Below, in pieces: positions 36,349 to 45,279 of a stretch of 64,000 bases of DNA. Location: positions 62,001-126,000 of the forward strand of contig NZ_SMSK01000005.1 in assembly GCF_004354985.1 (NCBI RefSeq), in the 5' to 3' direction. Each line of letters begins with the position of its first letter. Position 1 is the first letter of the stretch. A program made the translations under genes and the position numbers. The stretch is from Segetibacter sp. 3557_3 (lineage in GTDB: Bacteria; Bacteroidota; Bacteroidia; Chitinophagales; Chitinophagaceae). Below the pieces are notes generated by a model. The model saw nothing but the letters and a program-made list of their open reading frames with translations, did not search any database and was not told the DNA's origin.

Positions 36349-37251
36349 CTAAATATATTGCTGTAACCAGACCTTGAGCCAGTCCATCCATTTATCAGGG
36401 CTGGTGCTATTGTTGAGTCCAAAGCCATGGCCGCCTTTCTCGTATAAATGTATCTCGGCAGGCACTTTCTTTTTCTGCAAGGCATCAAAAAACGCTACGC
36501 TGTTCTGAACTTTAACCGTTTTATCGTCTTTAGCATGCACCAGGAACGTAGGCGGTGTTCGCCTGGTGACCTGCATTTCGTTTGAGTATTCAGTTATTTT
36601 CTTTTTTGATGGCGAAGGACCAAGCAGGTTGGTTCTGGAGCCCATGTGCGCAAGGCTGTCGGTCATACTCACAACAGGGTACATGAGCACCATAAAGTCT
36701 GGTCGAAGGTTTATGCCCGATGTATTCGAAATTACCGCGTTCTTATAATGGGTGCCCAATGATCCGGCCAGGTGCCCGCCGGCTGAGAAGCCCATTATGC
36801 CAACTTTATTTTTGTTGAGCTTCCACTCTGTTGCACGCTCCCGCACAAGTTGAATCGCACGTTGTGCATCCTGTAACGGACCAATTTCCTTATCCTGCAT
36901 CAACGTATCATCGGGCAAGCGGTATTTAAGCACGAAGGCGGTTATCCCCCACTCACTTAGTTGTTGTGCGACATCATCGCCTTCCTTTTTGATCGCCAAC
37001 CTTGCGTATCCGCCACCCGGGCACACGATTACCGCGGCGCCATTTGACTTACCGCTTGGTGGCAGGTAAACCGTTAGGGTAGGCTCCGAAACTTTGCTAA
37101 TCCTTGCTCCACCATCGTCGCCGGTAACCACCCTTTCTTTGCCGGCATTTGCTTTTGCATTAGGAATTATACCCGGGTATAAAGGAATTACCTGCTGGGC
37201 CTGAACGCCAGCAACCATTAGGGTAAGCAGCAGCAGAAAAAAGATTTTCAT
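36349..37251 (-). CDS. Secreted alpha/beta-hydrolase esterase (acetyl xylan esterase-like)
   Basis: A 300-residue exported hydrolase. The frame is open 81 bases further upstream, but the ATG at 37251 begins a clean signal peptide (MKIFFLLLLTLMVAGVQA), so I chose it. The oxyanion/nucleophile layout is CPGGGY (78-83), then G-F-S156-A-G-G-H, with D242 or D243 in HAKDDKTV and H275 in KGGHGFG completing the triad. Sequences of this group are often labelled endo-1,4-beta-xylanase B-like or acetyl esterases in Bacteroidota and are thought to deacetylate plant polysaccharides. Likely periplasmic. No polysaccharide-utilisation genes adjoin it. Confidence 0.88.
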   Translation of the reverse strand: MKIFFLLLLTLMVAGVQAQQVIPLYPGIIPNAKANAGKERVVTGDDGGARISKVSEPTLTVYLPPSGKSNGAAVIVCPGGGYARLAIKKEGDDVAQQLSEWGITAFVLKYRLPDDTLMQDKEIGPLQDAQRAIQLVRERATEWKLNKNKVGIMGFSAGGHLAGSLGTHYKNAVISNTSGINLRPDFMVLMYPVVSMTDSLAHMGSRTNLLGPSPSKKKITEYSNEMQVTRRTPPTFLVHAKDDKTVKVQNSVAFFDALQKKKVPAEIHLYEKGGHGFGLNNSTSPDKWMDWLKVWLQQYI

Positions 37252-37358
37252 ACGATAAACTTCAGCAGCTAAAATACTAAGATTGGCCTTAACACTCCTG
37301 CCTTTGTGGATATGCAACCCTGAAAATGGCACTTAAAATCGCAATGAAGATTTACAAC

Positions 37359-37366
37359 TACTTTTG
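37359..37366 (+). promoter_or_regulatory. Putative -7 element (TACTTTTG) for the second APC permease
   Basis: Match to TAnnTTTG, 25 bases before the permease ATG at 37392. Confidence 0.42.
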
Positions 37367-37391
37367 ACGCTTTCCGGCTAAATAACTGTTC

Positions 37392-38759
37392 ATGGAGAAT
37401 GGATCATTGCAAAGAAGGTTGGGTCTTCCACAAGCTACTGCTATAAACATGATCGACATGGTGGGTATAGGACCATTCATTACCCTGCCGATGGTTATCG
37501 GCATGATGAATGGCCCCTTTTTTCTGTATGCCTGGCTTGCAGGAGCAGCATTATCGTTTGTGGATGCAATGGTATGGAGTGAGTTGGGTACGGCTTTTCC
37601 ACGAGCTGGCGGCAGTTACAATTTTTTGAAAGAAGCATATGGAGAAAATCGCGCGGGCAAGCTCTTTAGCTTTCTCTTTGTTTGGCAAACCATGATACAG
37701 GCCCCACTTGTAATTGCCTCAGCAGCGATCGGGTTTGCCTCTTATTTTTCTTTTCTTGTTCCGATGTCGGACCTGACTTCGAAAGCGCTGAGTGGTTCAA
37801 TCGTAATCCTGATTGTATTATTGTTGTACCGGAAAATTGAAGCGATCGGGAAAATCAGCATCTTACTATGGGTTGGGGTTCTGCTTACCATGTTCTGGAT
37901 CATCGGTGGTGGCATTGCACACGGCAATTTTTTACAACCCATCAGGGATATTAACAATGGACTGGAACTGAATTATGCGTTTGTATCTGCATTGGGTTTT
38001 GCCAGCGTGAAAACCGTTTATAGTTACCTGGGGTACTACAATGTTTGTCATCTTGGAGGGGAGATCATCAATCCCTCGAGGAATATTCCACGGAGTATGT
38101 TCCTATCCATTGCGGGAATTGCCGTATTGTATGGCATGATGAACATCAGCGTGGTGAGTGTGATACCGTGGCAGGAAGCAAAAAACAGCGAGTTTGTTGT
38201 GAGTGTATTTATTGAACGGATCGCAGGTTCTTTTGCTGCAAAAGTCGCAACCTGCCTGATATTGTGGGTTGCATTTGCTTCGGTGTTTTCAGCTACGCTT
38301 GGCTATACCCGTATACCTTATGCAGCAGCAAGTGATGGTGCATTTTTTAAAGTGTTTGCCAGGTTGCATCCCACCAAACACTTTCCGTATATATCGTTAC
38401 TGGTACTCGGCGGAATTGCTTTTGTATTCAGCCTGTTGTTCCGGTTAGGAGATGTGATTAGCGCCATACTGTCTATGCGTATCCTCATCCAGTTTATCGG
38501 GCAGGCTGTCGGCCTGTTGCTGTTGCATAAGCAGCGCGGGAAAAAAATCTTCCCATACAAAATGCCCTTGTACCCTCTCCCTGCATTATTGGCGATAGCC
38601 ATTTGGCTTTTTATTCTCCGTTCTACGGGGTTGAAGCTCGTGCTGTATGGGCTTACGGTAATTGGAGCCGGCACGGCCGTTTACCTGGTGAAAGCTTACC
38701 TTTCTTCGGAGTGGCCGTTTCATAGATCGAAGGCCCCACAAGCCGTTTCGAAATTCTAA
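37392..38759 (+). CDS. APC-family amino acid/polyamine permease
   Basis: A 455-residue inner-membrane transporter with about twelve segments. It opens RRLGLPQATAINMIDMVGIGPFITLPMVIG, an APC pattern in which the usual G-S-G-I is G-I-G-P. WSELGTAFPRAGGSYNFLKEAYG is the family's conserved second block, and GGEIINPSRNIPRSM the intracellular loop signature. The substrate is unknown. It differs from the first permease in this window and groups by eye with uncharacterised APC proteins of Bacteroidota. It is monocistronic, divergent from the esterase, and has its own -7 element. Confidence 0.87.
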   Translation: MENGSLQRRLGLPQATAINMIDMVGIGPFITLPMVIGMMNGPFFLYAWLAGAALSFVDAMVWSELGTAFPRAGGSYNFLKEAYGENRAGKLFSFLFVWQTMIQAPLVIASAAIGFASYFSFLVPMSDLTSKALSGSIVILIVLLLYRKIEAIGKISILLWVGVLLTMFWIIGGGIAHGNFLQPIRDINNGLELNYAFVSALGFASVKTVYSYLGYYNVCHLGGEIINPSRNIPRSMFLSIAGIAVLYGMMNISVVSVIPWQEAKNSEFVVSVFIERIAGSFAAKVATCLILWVAFASVFSATLGYTRIPYAAASDGAFFKVFARLHPTKHFPYISLLVLGGIAFVFSLLFRLGDVISAILSMRILIQFIGQAVGLLLLHKQRGKKIFPYKMPLYPLPALLAIAIWLFILRSTGLKLVLYGLTVIGAGTAVYLVKAYLSSEWPFHRSKAPQAVSKF

Positions 38760-38870
38760 AAATAGCGTGCAAGTACTGCCGCCAAGCTCTAGTGGTAAAA
38801 GATCTTAAGCATAGGCGTTGCAGGGGTCGGCGATATGATCAGATTAGATTACTGTACTGCAAACGACCGC

Positions 38871-38910
38871 AAAAAAAACAGCTATGAAACACCTGGTGCT
38901 TCATAGCTGT
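38871..38910 (-). terminator. Rho-independent terminator of the alpha-oxoamine synthase gene
   Basis: On the minus strand ACAGCTATGAA (38910-38900) pairs perfectly with TTCATAGCTGT (38888-38878) over an 11-base loop, followed by a run of eight T. It is 20 bases after the stop codon. Confidence 0.93.
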
Positions 38911-38929
38911 CTGTATTGAGAGCATATTT

Positions 38930-40186
38930 TTATATTGCTTCTGCCATATTGGGGATTTGCGCAGATTTATAAAGACCAGCGTCTAATTTTTTCTTTGACT
39001 CATCGAAAGCTTTCAGCGTCAGATCAACATCTTCTTCGCTGTGCGCAGCAGTAGGGATGATCCTGAATATGATATCGCCTTTGGGAATTACCGGGTAAAC
39101 AACGATTGAACAGAAAATATGATAATTCTCTCTAAGGTCCATTACCATAGAGGTAGCTTCCGGTACGTCGCCTTTCATAAAGATGGGCGTTACCGGTGAA
39201 TTGGTATTGCCGATATCGAAACCTCTTGCTTTGAGACCTGATTGCAACCTGTTTACATTGCTCCATAACTTCTCGCGCAGTTCAGGCATTGTTTTTACCA
39301 TTTCCATCCGCTTCAGCATGCCCTCAACAATCAGCAAAGGAAGACTTTTTGCGAAAATCTGGCTGCGGGTATTGTACCGGAGATACCTTAATACCGCCCT
39401 GGGTCCGCTTATAAATGCGCCTATGCTGCCCATGCTTTTAACAAACGTAGAAAAGTATAGATCAACTCCGTCCTGGCATCCTTGTGCCTCGTCGGCACCG
39501 GCGCCGGTTGGTCCCATGTATCCAAATCCATGGGCGTCGTCGATAAGTAGCCTGAACTCATACTTTTGTTTAAGTGCAACAATTTCCTTGAGCTTGCCCT
39601 GCTCACCATCCATCCCGAATACACCTTCTGTAATCACCAGAATACCACCGCCAGACTTAGCTGCCATCTCGGTAGCCCGCTGAAGTTGTTTTTCACAATC
39701 TTCAACGTCGTTGTGTTTAAATGCATAACGTTGACCGAGATGTAACCGAACACCATCTACTATACAGGCATGTGCTTCGGCATCGTAAACGATCACGTCG
39801 CGACGGTTTACCAATGCATCAATACAACTCATAATGCCCTGGTAGCCGAAGTTTAGTAACATGGTGTCCTCACGGCTGACAAACTCGCTGATCACCCGCT
39901 CCAATTCTTCATGTTTTTGTGTATTCCCACTCATCATCCGGGCTCCCATTGGGTTGCCCATTCCGTACTTTGCGGCAGCTTCTGCGTCGATGCGGCGGAC
40001 TTCCGGATCGTTAACAAGCCCGAGGTAGTTATTCAGGCTCCAAACAATCATTTCCTTTCCCCGGAATGTCATCCGGGGACCGAGCTCTCCTTCCAGTTTA
40101 GGAAAGGCAAAATAACCGTGTGCCCTATCCATATGCTGGCCAAGCGGGCCGCCATCCTTCACCAATTTTGCAAAAACGTCTGCCAT
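38930..40186 (-). CDS. Alpha-oxoamine synthase (serine palmitoyltransferase/cysteate acyltransferase-like)
   Basis: A PLP enzyme of the alpha-oxoamine synthase family, 418 residues, that condenses an amino acid with an acyl thioester. Conserved parts are WSLNNYLGL, NPMGARMMSG, NFGYQGIMSC, DAEAHACIVDG, KHNDVEDCEKQL, LLIDDAHGFGYMG and the Schiff-base lysine in STFVKSMGSIGAF. In Bacteroidota such genes make sphinganine (serine palmitoyltransferase) or capnine, the sulfonolipid base (cysteate acyltransferase, SulA/CapA). The active-site segment FVKSMG differs from the FSKSLAS typical of Bacteroides serine palmitoyltransferase, so the cysteate enzyme is a real alternative. An acidic N-terminal extension is absent. 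It has its own terminator and a long leader. Confidence 0.85.
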   Translation of the reverse strand: MADVFAKLVKDGGPLGQHMDRAHGYFAFPKLEGELGPRMTFRGKEMIVWSLNNYLGLVNDPEVRRIDAEAAAKYGMGNPMGARMMSGNTQKHEELERVISEFVSREDTMLLNFGYQGIMSCIDALVNRRDVIVYDAEAHACIVDGVRLHLGQRYAFKHNDVEDCEKQLQRATEMAAKSGGGILVITEGVFGMDGEQGKLKEIVALKQKYEFRLLIDDAHGFGYMGPTGAGADEAQGCQDGVDLYFSTFVKSMGSIGAFISGPRAVLRYLRYNTRSQIFAKSLPLLIVEGMLKRMEMVKTMPELREKLWSNVNRLQSGLKARGFDIGNTNSPVTPIFMKGDVPEATSMVMDLRENYHIFCSIVVYPVIPKGDIIFRIIPTAAHSEEDVDLTLKAFDESKKKLDAGLYKSAQIPNMAEAI

Positions 40187-40499
40187 ATATTGTATTTAGT
40201 TATGTTGATTGCACACCTATGTTAGTAACCAGCCCCGGTAACAACGCTCTACAGGGGATACAGATTATTCATAGAGACTGCTTTACATCATCGATCGTAC
40301 AATGAATAACTAAAGCAGTAAGTATTGAATCAGTTGCCTTTCAACGAGGCCGTTTAAAAGTGCGGCAAAGTTAAGGTATAGATGTTTACATCTTTATGCC
40401 GTAAAGGTGGTTTTACATTTAAACGACTTTAATCAAGCGTTTAACGGATTACTCTCTACTTAATCGGTTGGCAAGCAGGGATTACCATGGGAAATAAAT
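40187..40499. other. Leader region of the alpha-oxoamine synthase gene
   Basis: 313 bases between the synthase start and the end of the Ldh-family gene on the same strand. It contains a TAACTTTG element at 40366-40373, far (179 bases) from the ATG. Nothing else was recognised. Confidence 0.4.
40366..40373 (-). promoter_or_regulatory. Possible -7 element (TAACTTTG) for the synthase gene
   Basis: Minus-strand match to TAnnTTTG, but 179 bases before the ATG. It would imply a long leader, unlike the other candidates in the window. Confidence 0.25.
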
Positions 40500-41576
40500 T
40501 TAGAATATAATCGAGAGTTTTTGAGCAAGTTGCTGCAGATCCTGAACTACGGGATCCACAAGCGGAATGCCGCCCGCCATCCGGAAAACTTCCATCTCCC
40601 GTTCAATATCGCCGGGTATGAGTACCTTTTCTTCGCCTGGTACGGGGGTAGCAGCGCGAAAACGGTTTATCCAATTGTCCATGTGTGCTTTAAACTCCGA
40701 AGCCGGGCGGAAAGCATCTACCCGCATCGCCCCAAAAAAATGTCCGAGTCCTACTCCAGGCATGTTTTCGGGCATCGGTACATAGGCAGGAAAGGGTGGA
40801 GCCCAGGGGCCGTAACTGGCACCACTAAGCACTGCCGAAAAAATATCAACGATACTGCCTAAAGCATAGCCCTTATGACTTCCGTGTTCACGATCGCCCC
40901 CCAAGGGCAACAATGCACCCCCGCTTTTAAGCTCGTTTGCATCTGTTGAAGGCTGGCCATCCTTGTTCTGAACCCAGCCAAACGGCGCAGGCTCCTGTTT
41001 CCGCTGAAGTATCTCGAGTTTTCCATTTGCTGCCGTAGTGGTTGCAAAATCGGCAACAAATGGCGGTTGATCGCCGGCCGGTATTGCTACAGCAATAGGA
41101 TTTGTGCCGAGCATACGTTCGATCGAAAAAGTGGGTGCCACGAGCGCACTTGCGTTGGTCATAGAGATGCCGATCATATCATCTTCCAGAGCAAGCATTG
41201 CATGATAACCTGCAATTCCATAGTGATTGCTGTTTTTAACGCTTACCCAACCAGTTCCTGCAATCCTCGCTTTTCCGATGGCAACCTTCATTGCAAAAGG
41301 AGCTACGACAAGACCCAGCCCTGCATCGCCATCCACAACCGCTGTTGATGGCGTTTCATAACTGACCTTAATTGCCGGAGCGGCATTTACCCGTCCCACT
41401 TCCCAAAGTCGAACATATCCCGTTAACCGTGCAACACCATGGCTGTCTACTCCCCGAAGATCGGCAGAGAGCAGCACGGAAGTGGCAAGTTTGGCGTCAC
41501 CAGGATTACACCCGATATTACAAAAGACATTATAGGCAAAGTTGTACAACCGTTCGTAGCTAAAAATTTCACTCAT
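40500..41576 (-). CDS. Ldh family oxidoreductase (malate/lactate/sulfolactate dehydrogenase-like)
   Basis: A 358-residue NAD(P)-dependent 2-hydroxyacid dehydrogenase of the MDH2/LDH2 family (not the classic Rossmann LDH). Family marks are LRGVDSHGVARL near 40-52, the NSNHYGIAGYH block that carries the catalytic His, GTNPIAVAIP, and GDREHGSHKGYALG. Members act on malate, L-lactate, ureidoglycolate, 2,3-diketogulonate or sulfolactate; the sequence by eye does not decide. It is upstream of, and on the same strand as, the SPT/CFAT-like synthase, but 313 bases and a separate candidate promoter separate them. No terminator was identified. Confidence 0.88.
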   Translation of the reverse strand: MSEIFSYERLYNFAYNVFCNIGCNPGDAKLATSVLLSADLRGVDSHGVARLTGYVRLWEVGRVNAAPAIKVSYETPSTAVVDGDAGLGLVVAPFAMKVAIGKARIAGTGWVSVKNSNHYGIAGYHAMLALEDDMIGISMTNASALVAPTFSIERMLGTNPIAVAIPAGDQPPFVADFATTTAANGKLEILQRKQEPAPFGWVQNKDGQPSTDANELKSGGALLPLGGDREHGSHKGYALGSIVDIFSAVLSGASYGPWAPPFPAYVPMPENMPGVGLGHFFGAMRVDAFRPASEFKAHMDNWINRFRAATPVPGEEKVLIPGDIEREMEVFRMAGGIPLVDPVVQDLQQLAQKLSIIF

Positions 41577-41871
41577 GGTGCAAAATAAGGAAAGCGGGAG
41601 AAAGGAGGATTGCGCGAATCCAGTCAGCGGGGAATACGAAGGTTAGTCTTTCTGTTGCAGATGCCTCAGTCTCTATATTTCGTGGTTCTGCTGCGGCATG
41701 ATTGATCATTACAAGGCCATGTATTAACCTTCTTACTACAACACGACCGAAGTAGTCGGGCTTTAAACGGATAGTAGCCGGCTGAAGGTATAACGTAATA
41801 AAAAGTAAGTACAAAAACCCTGGGACAGGGCCTTTGTACCTCAATAGGATGTTGACCGGGAAGATATTCGT

Positions 41872-42321
41872 TTAGAAAGGCAGGTCATCCATCGGCTCGT
41901 TTACATCGGAAGCCATCACCGACGTATTGTTGCCCTGTGTGTTACCGTTACCGGATTGAACCGCATAATTTGCTCCTGGCTGCTGTTCAGCTGTGCCGCC
42001 CTCTCCTTTGCTTCCAAGCAATTGGATACTCATTACCCGCAAACTCAACGAAGTTCCCTGACGACCATCGTTCGTGGTATAGGTGCGGATGTCGGGTGTA
42101 CCTTCGGCATAAACCTGGGTTCCTTTTTTCAGGTAAGGTGCAATACCCACGCGATCAGTCCAGTATGCACATTCCACCCACAGGGTTTTGTCTTTTTGTT
42201 GGCCCTGTGCATCCCGGTACTTCTCTGTATGAGCAACACTGAAATTAATTACGGTCTTTCCGTTAACGTTATTCGTAACGGAATCCCGGCCGAGATTGCC
42301 AATTACTTGTAGCTTGATCAT
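41872..42321 (-). CDS. ssb: Single-stranded DNA-binding protein
   Basis: Binds ssDNA and recruits partner proteins during replication, recombination and repair. The 149 residues show an N-terminal OB-fold (about 1-105: MIKLQVIGNLGRD, INFSVAHTEKY, LWVECAYWTDR, VYAEGTPDIR), a glycine/glutamine/asparagine-rich linker, and the C-terminal acidic tip M-D-D-L-P-F used for protein binding. Length is slightly short but complete. It lies 295 bases before the Ldh-family gene. Bacteroidota often carry several ssb paralogues, so this may not be the sole copy. Confidence 0.95.
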   Translation of the reverse strand: MIKLQVIGNLGRDSVTNNVNGKTVINFSVAHTEKYRDAQGQQKDKTLWVECAYWTDRVGIAPYLKKGTQVYAEGTPDIRTYTTNDGRQGTSLSLRVMSIQLLGSKGEGGTAEQQPGANYAVQSGNGNTQGNNTSVMASDVNEPMDDLPF

Positions 42322-42489
42322 ATTAAAATTGTTTTGTGGTAGGTGGACAAAGTAATAAAAATATCTTACGGAGTACCTGTGACGAAAAATTTTTCATGTC
42401 ATGCCTTTTAAACACTTAAAACCAGCTGAATGGAAGAAACTTTAACGATCTCAACGAATGAATAAGGTTTTTTCACAGCCAGGGATGTA

Positions 42490-42497
42490 TAGTTTTG
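42490..42497 (+). promoter_or_regulatory. Putative -7 element (TAGTTTTG) for the vanZ-like gene
   Basis: Match to TAnnTTTG, 32 bases before the GTG start at 42530; a T-rich block sits 16 bases upstream in the -33 position. Confidence 0.45.
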
Positions 42498-42529
42498 CCA
42501 GAATTTACGTTTTCATCGTATTTAGCTAA

Positions 42530-43132
42530 GTGAACCCGCAATACACACATACCGTTTTAGTAGTGATCCTGGTCACCCTGCCTTTATGGGTCCTGGCCAG
42601 ACGGTTTGTGTACCAGCGACAAAAACCTGTTTCAAAAAGCGCCCATTACAAACAGGAACTGGCTTATGCATTGCTCTATTGTTACTTCATTGGCCTGGTT
42701 TCTATAACCCTATTACCCTTTTCCAAGTACACCAACAGCTTTCCAAACCGGGCGAACATCGTTCCATTCGTTAATGCGGTAACCAATCTTGAAGACATCC
42801 TGAAAACGCATACGTTCAGGATTATGCTTCCTCATCTTGTTGAAAACATATTGGGGAACCTGGTGCTGCTGGTGCCGATAGGTTTTTTGTTTCCGATATG
42901 TTTCAGGTACTTTCAATCGTTTAAGCGGGTAATCATCGCCGGTTTCCTGGTATCTTTTGTAATCGAAACGCTCCAATACTTTCTTAAGTTCGTTGCGATA
43001 TACCGTTCTGCTGATATTGACGACATCATCCTAAATACCACCGGAGTAGCGCTTGGATACCTGGCTTATCAGCTACTGGTTGTAAAAAAATCTTTTCAGC
43101 CTTCCTACGCAGAGAATAACTTAACCACCTGA
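42530..43132 (+). CDS. VanZ family membrane protein
   Basis: A 200-residue inner-membrane protein of the VanZ family with four to five hydrophobic segments. The first is near residues 7-24 (VLVVILVTLPLWVLARRFV); the second begins LLYCYFIGLVSITLLPF. The conserved family block NIVPFVNAV, ENILGNLVLLVPIGFLFP and RSADIDDIILNTTGVALGY are all present. VanZ proteins affect teicoplanin resistance in enterococci; most bacterial homologues have no known function. The start is GTG, chosen because it follows the promoter element and gives a complete first segment. It forms a likely two-gene operon with the GNAT gene, 10 bases downstream. Confidence 0.88.
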   Translation: MNPQYTHTVLVVILVTLPLWVLARRFVYQRQKPVSKSAHYKQELAYALLYCYFIGLVSITLLPFSKYTNSFPNRANIVPFVNAVTNLEDILKTHTFRIMLPHLVENILGNLVLLVPIGFLFPICFRYFQSFKRVIIAGFLVSFVIETLQYFLKFVAIYRSADIDDIILNTTGVALGYLAYQLLVVKKSFQPSYAENNLTT

Positions 43133-43142
43133 TTGCCTGTAT

Positions 43143-43649
43143 ATGCCGGATTGGACAATAAGGGATGCCGCATTCACCGATCTTGAAGCCATCGTTAACA
43201 TCTATAATTCCACGGTTGCATCCAGGATGGTTACTGCTGACCTTGAAACCATCTCGGTAGATAGCCGGGTTGCCTGGTTTACCGAACACGACCCCGGACT
43301 GATGCCCCTCTGGGTGGCTATGGACATTAACAAAGAAATCTTTGCCTGGATAAGTTTTCAGCCATTTTATGGCAGGGCGGCTTATGCAGCCACGGCTGAA
43401 ATCAGTCTTTACCTCGATGAGCGCTTCAGGGGCAAAGGACTGGGCCGGGAATTACTGGAGTATGCACTGGCCAATAGCCCGCACTTTGGCTTCAAAAATC
43501 TGCTTGGATACATCTTTGCGCATAACGACGCCAGCATAAGGCTGTTTAGAGCAGTCGGCTTCGACACCTGGGGAACATTGCCGGGCATTGCCAATCTTGA
43601 TGGAGTTGAACGTACGTTACTGATTCTGGGCAAACGTTTGGCTGAATAA
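43143..43649 (+). CDS. GNAT N-acetyltransferase (phosphinothricin acetyltransferase-like)
   Basis: A 168-residue acetyl-CoA-dependent N-acetyltransferase. The pyrophosphate-binding signature is RGKGLGRELLEYA (about 98-110), preceded by AEISLYLDERF, and the C-terminal NDASIRLFRAVGFDTWG is characteristic of the Pat/MnaT subgroup, whose members acetylate phosphinothricin, methionine sulfone or related amino acids. The natural substrate here is unknown. The gene starts 10 bases after vanZ-like and is probably co-transcribed with it; mnmA follows after a 100-base gap with its own -7 element. Confidence 0.9.
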   Translation: MPDWTIRDAAFTDLEAIVNIYNSTVASRMVTADLETISVDSRVAWFTEHDPGLMPLWVAMDINKEIFAWISFQPFYGRAAYAATAEISLYLDERFRGKGLGRELLEYALANSPHFGFKNLLGYIFAHNDASIRLFRAVGFDTWGTLPGIANLDGVERTLLILGKRLAE

Positions 43650-43724
43650 CCCACTTTTATCTTAAATGAAACTTATAACCCATTGCGGAATGGGGTATCA
43701 AATGATATTCTAACGGGGTTGTCG

Positions 43725-43732
43725 TAAATTTG
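43725..43732 (+). promoter_or_regulatory. Putative -7 element (TAAATTTG) for mnmA
   Basis: Match to TAnnTTTG, 17 bases before the mnmA ATG. Confidence 0.42.
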
Positions 43733-43749
43733 CTGTTCAATTTTAATTT

Positions 43750-44853
43750 ATGAGCCGGAAAGGTAAAGTGCTCGTTGCGATGAGTGGAGGAATTGATAGT
43801 ACTGTAACTGCACTGATGCTACATGAGCAGGGCTATGAAGTTGTTGGAATTACGATGAAAACCTGGGATTATGCAAGTGCGGGCAGTAGCAAAAAGGAGA
43901 CGGGATGCTGTAACCTTGACAGCTTTAACGATGCCCGTGCAGCAGCGGTGCACCATGGTTTCCCGCATTTTATTCTCGATATCAGGGAAGAGTTTGGCGA
44001 TTTTGTGATTGAAAACTTTGTTGACGAATATCTTGCCGGACGAACACCCAACCCATGTGTGATGTGCAACACCCACATTAAATGGCGCGCTTTGCTGAAG
44101 CGGGCGAATGCTTTGGATTGCGAATTTATAGCAACCGGGCATTATGCTAATGTACGCCAGCACGACAACGGGCGATATGTGATCAGCAAAGGCAAAGACG
44201 CAACCAAAGACCAAAGCTATGTGCTTTGGGGACTAGACCAGGAGCTTTTGAGCCGGACGATCTTACCGCTTGGTGTTTATCATAAAACCGAGATCCGGCA
44301 AATGGCCCATGATATGGGTTATCCTGAACTTGCTAAGAAAAGTGAGAGTTACGAGATATGTTTTGTGCCCGATAATGACTACCGCGGATTTCTAAAAAGG
44401 CGGGTTGATGGTTTAGAAGAAGAAGTAGCCGGTGGGAACTTCGTTGACAAAAACGGCAAGATCATTGGCAAACACAATGGATACCCTTTTTATACTATCG
44501 GGCAGCGCAAAGGGCTTGTAGCAATGGGTCGCCCGGTATTTGTTACCCAAATCATCCCGGAAAGCAATACCGTTGTTCTTGGCGACGAAGTGGATCTTCA
44601 ACAAAACGAAATGGTTGTTGGCAAGATCAACATGGGAAAATACGACACCCTTACCCCCGGGATGGAAGCCATTACAAAAATCCGGTACAAAGATCAGGGT
44701 TGCCTGAGCAACCTTTATCCCGATAGCAACACGGTAAGGGCTACTTTTTATGAGCATGTGAAAGGGATTGCACCGGGACAAAGCGCAGTTTTCTACGAAA
44801 ACGATGATGTAATCGGGGGCGGGATAATACAAAGAGGAAGTCTTACCAATTAG
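43750..44853 (+). CDS. mnmA: tRNA-specific 2-thiouridylase MnmA
   Basis: Thiolates U34 of the wobble position in tRNAs for Lys, Glu and Gln, using ATP and a persulfide relay. The 367 residues show the PP-loop MSGGIDST (11-18), the catalytic cysteine pair C103 in TPNPCVMCN and C204 in SYEICFVPD, matching C102 and C199 of the Escherichia coli enzyme, HYANV and the TIGQRKGL loop of the central domain. Its length is standard and the gene intact. It is monocistronic, with its own -7 element and a terminator about 70 bases after the stop. A 204-codon antisense frame overlapping the 3' half is spurious. Confidence 0.96.
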   Translation: MSRKGKVLVAMSGGIDSTVTALMLHEQGYEVVGITMKTWDYASAGSSKKETGCCNLDSFNDARAAAVHHGFPHFILDIREEFGDFVIENFVDEYLAGRTPNPCVMCNTHIKWRALLKRANALDCEFIATGHYANVRQHDNGRYVISKGKDATKDQSYVLWGLDQELLSRTILPLGVYHKTEIRQMAHDMGYPELAKKSESYEICFVPDNDYRGFLKRRVDGLEEEVAGGNFVDKNGKIIGKHNGYPFYTIGQRKGLVAMGRPVFVTQIIPESNTVVLGDEVDLQQNEMVVGKINMGKYDTLTPGMEAITKIRYKDQGCLSNLYPDSNTVRATFYEHVKGIAPGQSAVFYENDDVIGGGIIQRGSLTN

Positions 44854-45279
44854 CTTTCTTCGCCAGATAAACATTGTACCGATCCTGATTGCGGAAGCAG
44901 TTAATTGCTGAATATACCTGAACGACAATTGTAGTAAACAGTTGTCGTTTTTTTTTGCTGCACTATATCTAAAATCCTCAATGCGTACATTAGTTTTGGG
45001 CAGTACCGCAACAACATGCCAATGCATTTAGTGTAAGGGATAGCATTGGTCATTGTTCCATTTTAAAAACTACTTCCGTTTTAATATTTCCTGCTGTACT
45101 ATTACAAGATTTACTGATTTATGGTATACACTGGTCATTATACCACGGTTATGGGTATTAAGGCTTAAAAACCAGCGATAATTGGCATGCTTTTCTGTAA
45201 TGAACAGCTTGCAACGAGTATAAATGCACTGTAACTTTAACAGCAACAGGCATCTCAAACACTCTAACTAATCCGTACC
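44854..45279. other. Intergenic region after mnmA
   Basis: 426 bases that hold the mnmA terminator and the leader of the SGNH esterase gene. A 62-codon minus frame here has no protein-like features. No repeat copy was found. Confidence 0.45.
44921..44956 (+). terminator. Rho-independent terminator of mnmA
   Basis: AACGACAA (44921-44928) pairs with TTGTCGTT (44942-44949) across a 13-base loop, and nine consecutive T follow from the stem end. Confidence 0.85.

Noticed and set aside
37252-37332. Upstream Met of the esterase frame
   Set aside because: Starting at 37251 restores a clean signal peptide; the extension would bury it.
44413-45027. 204-codon minus-strand frame over the 3' half of mnmA
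   Set aside because: It is antisense to a clearly conserved gene, and its composition (Cys/Phe/His-rich) is not protein-like.
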